Below are positions 59,276 to 64,000 of a DNA stretch of 64,000 nt, piece after piece. The stretch lies in the NCBI RefSeq assembly GCF_029227915.1, contig NC_079880.1, positions 9,141,501 to 9,205,500 on the forward strand, in the 5' to 3' direction. The notes beneath the pieces were generated by a model. The model saw only the letters and a list, made by a program, of their open reading frames with translations, was not told the DNA's origin and ran no database searches. Origin of the DNA: Hydractinia symbiolongicarpus (taxonomy: Eukaryota; Cnidaria; Hydrozoa; Anthoathecata; Hydractiniidae). The position numbers and the translations under genes were made by a program. The first letter of the stretch is position 1. Each line of letters starts with the position of its first letter.

Positions 59276-62200
59276 ATTTTCAAAAATAGTGTATTTGTAC
59301 ATTATGTAACAGTTTTTTAAATTTATGTACCGATGGTGCAAAGCATGCATTATGTATTTAAGTTCAGGTTGTTAGACTTGGTTTTTAGAAAAAGTTGAAA
59401 AAAAATTCTACCGTGTTGAAAAAAAGTTGGATGAAGAAAAATAATCTCCTACGCTTGAATGAAGTGGATCAATTGTTAGGTTTAGACTGCAAATTTGGTA
59501 AAAAACAACCTAATCCCCAAAGCGTTTTAGTTTTTTTACATCAGGAAGGAACCTATAGGTTTTCAACCAGATTCAAACTGGATGTAAAAACACAAAAAGC
59601 CCTTGGGACGAGGTTAGACAAAAATTAAGCAAAACTTCCAATTGGACAGAGGAGCTGATAAATTGAAGTCGAACTGAGAAAAAAAAAGCAGTAACGTTAG
59701 ATGTCAAAAACCGCTTCACCAGATTCACTAACAGAGCGAATTGTGAATGGTGAATTAGCTGCGAAATGTCTTTTTGATTTTCAGGTGAAAAGAAAATCAT
59801 AGCGAATTTAAAGTACCAGCCAGTTATTTTAAATTCTTTTCACTAATGAGTTTTCCTGAGAATAAATGCGCTCTGATTGGTTTAAAGTTTACAGTGAAAT
59901 ATTTCGCCGCTAAAAAGTAGGAACTGTTTCGACGAAGCGAATGTTTCAAAGCAAAGACTGTTCCTCGATCGGTTCTCTAACAAAAAATGTTCAATACACC
60001 TTTACGATAATTAAATTGTACATGCGTTCCTACGGCTCTCCATCGTTCTAATAAAATTGTGATGTTTCCCTCTTCCGATCGCAGAATAAGCTGCGATGGA
60101 GTGTTAGTTGTCCTGAATTATAGCAAAGGTGTATTCAAGTAATAGGAAATTTAACGTTCCTCTCCACTCTGACTGTAACTGTTACAACCGCGCATTGTAT
60201 TTAAAGGATGTTGAAACCTTTTTACCTCACACAAGCGTTGCTCTTCTTATTTTGACAGAGCTGACGAAAAAGAGACAACAGGTCCTGGGGGATCGAGGTT
60301 GGAGCACCACAACACCATAAAACTTCTTTCGTTACAAATTTTACATAAATGTATATCCTCTTTTACTTCCTCGCGTCTGTCTGCAATATTTATTCTTCAC
60401 GAATGGCCAGGGAAAGGCTGTCACATCATAAAAGAAAAAGCCCTGTCCTGCGGTGTGATGATCAAGTAACTCGGTAACCGTCTGTTTACTAAGGACGCTG
60501 TGATTTGTTAAAATGGCGCCACAGTTGCGTGCTCGTTCGAATGATAAAGCGAAACAGGTGTTTTTAAGTTTGTGTAGCAGTAAGATCTATTTTGTGGAAG
60601 CATGCGATGTAAATTTTCATGTTGTAATCTTGTTAATAACTAATGCTCTGACGTGTAAATAGGCAACATTGCTAAGTTTATCTCCATGCAACATTACCAT
60701 CCCTAAACACAAACACAACAACACGACTTGCCTTTGGGTTGATCGTGTTCTGCCCAAATTGCGAAAACGGCCTGTTTATATAGTGGGAACTACCTAAATT
60801 AGCTAAAATGGCTAAAGAACGTCCCAATTACATGAATGGTGTGCATGTGTAGCTATGGCTGGATAGTGAGTCAGCAGGGAAACTGCTGGAGAGTAAAGTA
60901 TAGGCCTTTTTTTGAATGTTTACATTTTCTGTGGTGGTAATCCCTTGTGGCTTTAACAATTGCAGGAAAAAAGATGCAGGCGCTAGGTGAAGTGAGGTCC
61001 TTTTTAGACCGTTTCTTCGCACAAAGGTGTCATGCGACTTTATATAATTATGTTAATCAGAAGTCTACATCTACACTCGGTAATACTTTAGTTCGCTAAT
61101 ACTTTAGTATTTTTCCGTAGAAAGAAATAGGCAGAAAAAGACCTTTCTTCAGCAAGAAAGCCAGAAGGACTTACCACAGAAAATGTAAACATTCAAAAAA
61201 GTCTATGTACTGATGCTAGCATTTCCATTTCCAGCGCTGCAAAATCCTGAGATCGCGTAAATATTTTCAAAATTACCTCAAATTCAATTGTCCATAAGTT
61301 AAAGACGATTGAATTTGGGGTAATTGCAATGTTTACACCAACGTTTCATTGTTTTTTTTGTTGTTTTCCTCAACTCCTCAACTCTCTCTATGTCTCATTT
61401 GCCATGGCTGTTCCAGTAAATACTGATCAAATATAGCGTTTTAATTGGCTCACTACCAAGGCACGAAAGCCCGCAACAACAACATTTTTTGTAACAAAAT
61501 TTGAAGTAGTTGAGCACGGTGGATTCCCTTATCAGATCAAGTTGAAATTTTGTATTTAAGCTAGAGAAAGACGGCTGAGTCCAAAAAACGACCACAAAAC
61601 AAGCTTTTGTGAGACATTTTCTCTTGTTTTTTCTTCTAATATATATATATGTCTATTTTTTTTTTGAACATGCAGTTCAGATATCCCTTTCTAAAGTTTT
61701 CATATTAGTTTCATCTATATAGTTAACACATAATCCAGTAAAGAATGCCAGCTTTAAAAGTTGCTATTTTGCCTTACTTCTGTGTGAAGGTCCTAACAAA
61801 AATGGTGGATTATGTTGTAACACAAAAAAGGGGATATCTTCTTGATATTCAATCTATTTTGTTTTACTATCTGTTTAATTTTTTTAGCTTTATGCTGTGT
61901 AGCTACTAGTCAGTTACTACCTGTTTGCCAACATGTCTTCAAACAGTGAGATAAGTGAAGAATCTTTCACTCAATTATATACAATAAATTTTAAGTTTTT
62001 TGGGGTTATTCTCCTTTTTCTCTCGTTTATTATCTTTTTTTTCTGAGAAGTTATTAAAATGGATAACTGGAAAAACATTGTTTGTTGTTTTCGGCATAAA
62101 AGTAGCAAATTTTCAATTCCTATAATAAGCCTTTCCAATGGGACAATTAATGTTGCTATTAGTGCAACCACTTTTGATTCCATGTCTGCCATTTTTTTTA

Positions 62201-62729
62201 ACTTGCTGCGTATAAAACATAAAAAATGTCACGTGATCAGTGAATAAGCCAGCTGAAGAACTTCATATGACAGCTAAATTTTTCAACGGGGCTGGCCGGT
62301 TTTTTCAATTTGATTTCAGCCTGGCTAAGTTTTTTTCAAACTAATCCCGATGGAATGTGTTTTAAGGTATATATATACCAGTTCAAAATTTTGACTTAAT
62401 GTTGATAGAACAGTTGCATATGTGAGTAAACACCTTGACAGTGTTTTCAAATTTTTAGTTTCTATGGGGGACTGCTTCTCAGAAAATTGTTGCTGATGGT
62501 TTTGGCAGATTCAACACTTCCAATAAGAAAATATGCACAGCAAGTTACATAATGAATGTGGAAATAATATTTTGAAACCTCAATGCGTTTTTATACTTGA
62601 CATTTCTAAAAATGATTAAAAAATATTTTTGGAAAAACTACGAAAATCAAGTGTTGTAATTTTTGAAAAAATGTGGAGAAAAACCCTAGGTATGGTTATT
62701 TCAGAGAATTGTTTGAATGATTTAATATA

Positions 62730-64000
62730 GTAAATAAATTGTCTTTTTGTAGTTTAAGGATTATTTGATGTGTTGGATGAAGAAGGTTTTGGTGTGAAAT
62801 TGGATTCATTGACCTGCCAAGAATTTGGAATGCTTGTACACATATAGCATCACAATATTCAGAAAAGAGAGGTCACTCTATCTTTGTTATGTTGAAAAGT
62901 CTTGGGATAAGATAACTTGAAAACGGTTAAATCAAATTCATACAGGAAGACTTTATACTTAACCAATGAAGGCTTTCTTACATTGTGTAGGGTCAAAAGT
63001 TCTTCTAGAGTAACAGGGAAATTGATATCTGATTTCATGGCCATGTATTTTAAGTTATCAACGGCACCACCACCTGGAACAGTTAAATGTTATTCCAAAG
63101 ATATACAGGGGAAAAGTGATTCGTTAAGAAGAAAAAAGCAACCACTGATACTAATAGTACAGTTATAGATGCATATTTTCATGACAATGAACTGAATATT
63201 TTAAAAGATGATATAAATGCATTAAATAATTCTTACATTATGCTTGTGTTACAATCTAGTGAAGAGAGGGCTATATTCAACCTAAAAATAAAGTCTTTGG
63301 AAACACAACTTTATAGGCTTAAAGATGAAAATGCCTTGTTAGAAGGTAAAATAACAAGTCAAGAAAAAAGTTTTGACATTTCAACAAACGTGAAATAGGT
63401 AAAATTGAAAAAATAAAACAGTTAATGGTAACAAATTAAAATTTACTGTCAAAAGTTGAACAGTTAGAACATAAAAATCAGAAAATGACACATGATTGCG
63501 AAAAAAAAGTTCACTTTTATAAAAAAACAGTTGGATTGACATAAAAACTTTAAAGGAAAACTTGAAGTTTGCAATTGACAACTTTGATAATTCTTGTATG
63601 CAAACCATAAAAATAGGAAGTATACTGATGAAGTCAGGCTTTTTTTATGAACTGTTGAAAAAACAGTTGTTATATTGTCAAACTTGTTTTGAAAAAGCTT
63701 ACAAGGACATCGACAAACTTCCACAAGAAAGTTTATCTGTTGAGTTAATGGTGGAAGCGGAACTGATTTGGAAATTGCAAGTTCGCAATGCAATGTTGTG
63801 CAATGCTAACAACGTCCTGCATATTGATGGAATAAAATATACTTCATTGAAATAAGTGGTTACCAAGTTACAACTGATGCTGGGTCATTCACTATTGGTC
63901 TGGAAGATATGTTTTCTGATGAAGCATATAGTTATATGGACACCTTAAAATCAATGTTACTGATGATCTAGTTGGATTGTCCCTGAGAGTGAGGTTGAAC
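62730..64000 (+). pseudogene. Decayed ORF, possibly transposon-derived, runs off the edge
   Basis: Plus-strand coding-like sequence is spread over all three frames with many stops. At 62917-63168 one frame reads KTLYLTNEGFLTLCRVKSSS. At about 63160-63390 another reads NILKDDINALNNSYIMLVLQ and then a coiled coil. At 63562-63855 a 97-residue frame reads KLPQESLSVELMVEAELIWK and ends HIDGIKYTSLK. Past its stop, SGYQVTTDAGSFTIGLEDMF continues in another frame. The final part, a short Asp-Gly motif followed by a V-T-T-D-x-G block, is reminiscent of uncharacterised cnidarian transposase-like proteins. I cannot confirm the family. Confidence 0.4.

Larger units (their letters stand above)
57932..62729. 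other. Gap with MITEs; no supported gene
   Basis: It holds several small inverted-repeat elements with CAACCTCGTCCCCAGGGC-type ends (58951-59029, 59192-59275, single ends near 59598 and 60285). It also holds an inverted-repeat pair at about 60905-61200. A short ATGGCGCCACAG start at 60513 could be a first exon, and a 37-codon frame at 61933 starts MSSNSEISEESFTQL. Neither is supported further. Frames at 57969, 59042, 59395 and 61395 show no motif. Confidence 0.4.

Noticed and set aside
60960-61018. Exon after TTGCAG joining the ATG at 60513
   Set aside because: The sequence is part of an inverted-repeat pair with about 61140-61210, so it is more likely a MITE.

Overview
The window looks like a piece of an AT-rich invertebrate animal genome. 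It has spliced genes with GT-AG introns, conserved animal proteins (SINHCAF/FAM60A, a USP53/54-type ubiquitin hydrolase, TAF6, SRP9, a Schlafen-type AlbA domain protein) and a heavy load of transposon debris. A cnidarian, perhaps a hydrozoan, fits the repeat content and protein divergence, but that is inference and no single base pattern proves it. There are no bacterial operons, CRISPR arrays or rRNA genes.

Layout. 0.8-1.6 kb: SINHCAF on the minus strand. 2.2-12.7 kb: a repeat-filled gap with LINE relics, a 1.2-kb Harbinger-like non-autonomous element, two tRNA-derived SINEs and old dispersed repeats. 12.8-23.9 kb: a complete 15-exon USP53/54 gene on the plus strand, about 1159 residues, with a tandem array of Helitron-like mini-elements in intron 9 and a 16-bp minisatellite (about 37 copies) in intron 14. 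27.4-29.0 kb: TAF6 on the minus strand, divergent from SRP9 (plus, 29.4-36.5 kb). The two start codons are 444 bp apart, and the 6.3-kb first intron of SRP9 is full of SINE, MITE, Helitron-like and LINE pieces. 39.9-42.3 kb: a six-exon minus-strand gene whose phases all fit but whose family I do not recognise. 42.6-48.4 kb: a full-length but inactivated Ty1/copia retrotransposon with LTRs, target-site duplication, primer-binding site and polypurine tract; its pol region carries three tandem 396-bp copies of a linker segment. 48.4-48.9 kb: three possible exons of unknown identity. 52.3-53.0 kb: a LINE 3' end. 53.1-57.9 kb: a seven-exon Schlafen/AlbA_2-type gene with an antisense C2H2 zinc-finger ORF in its fifth intron. 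58-64 kb: MITEs and, at the right edge, a decayed ORF that runs out of the window.

The host genes do not form an obvious pathway. SINHCAF (Sin3-HDAC) and TAF6 (TFIID/SAGA) act in transcription, SRP9 in protein targeting, and the USP in ubiquitin biology. I found no convincing undescribed multi-gene system. The most unusual structures are the triplicated copia segment, the tandem Helitron-like array, the 16-bp minisatellite, the two 100-bp dimer arrays at 4.4 and 9.4 kb, and the unrecognised six-exon gene.
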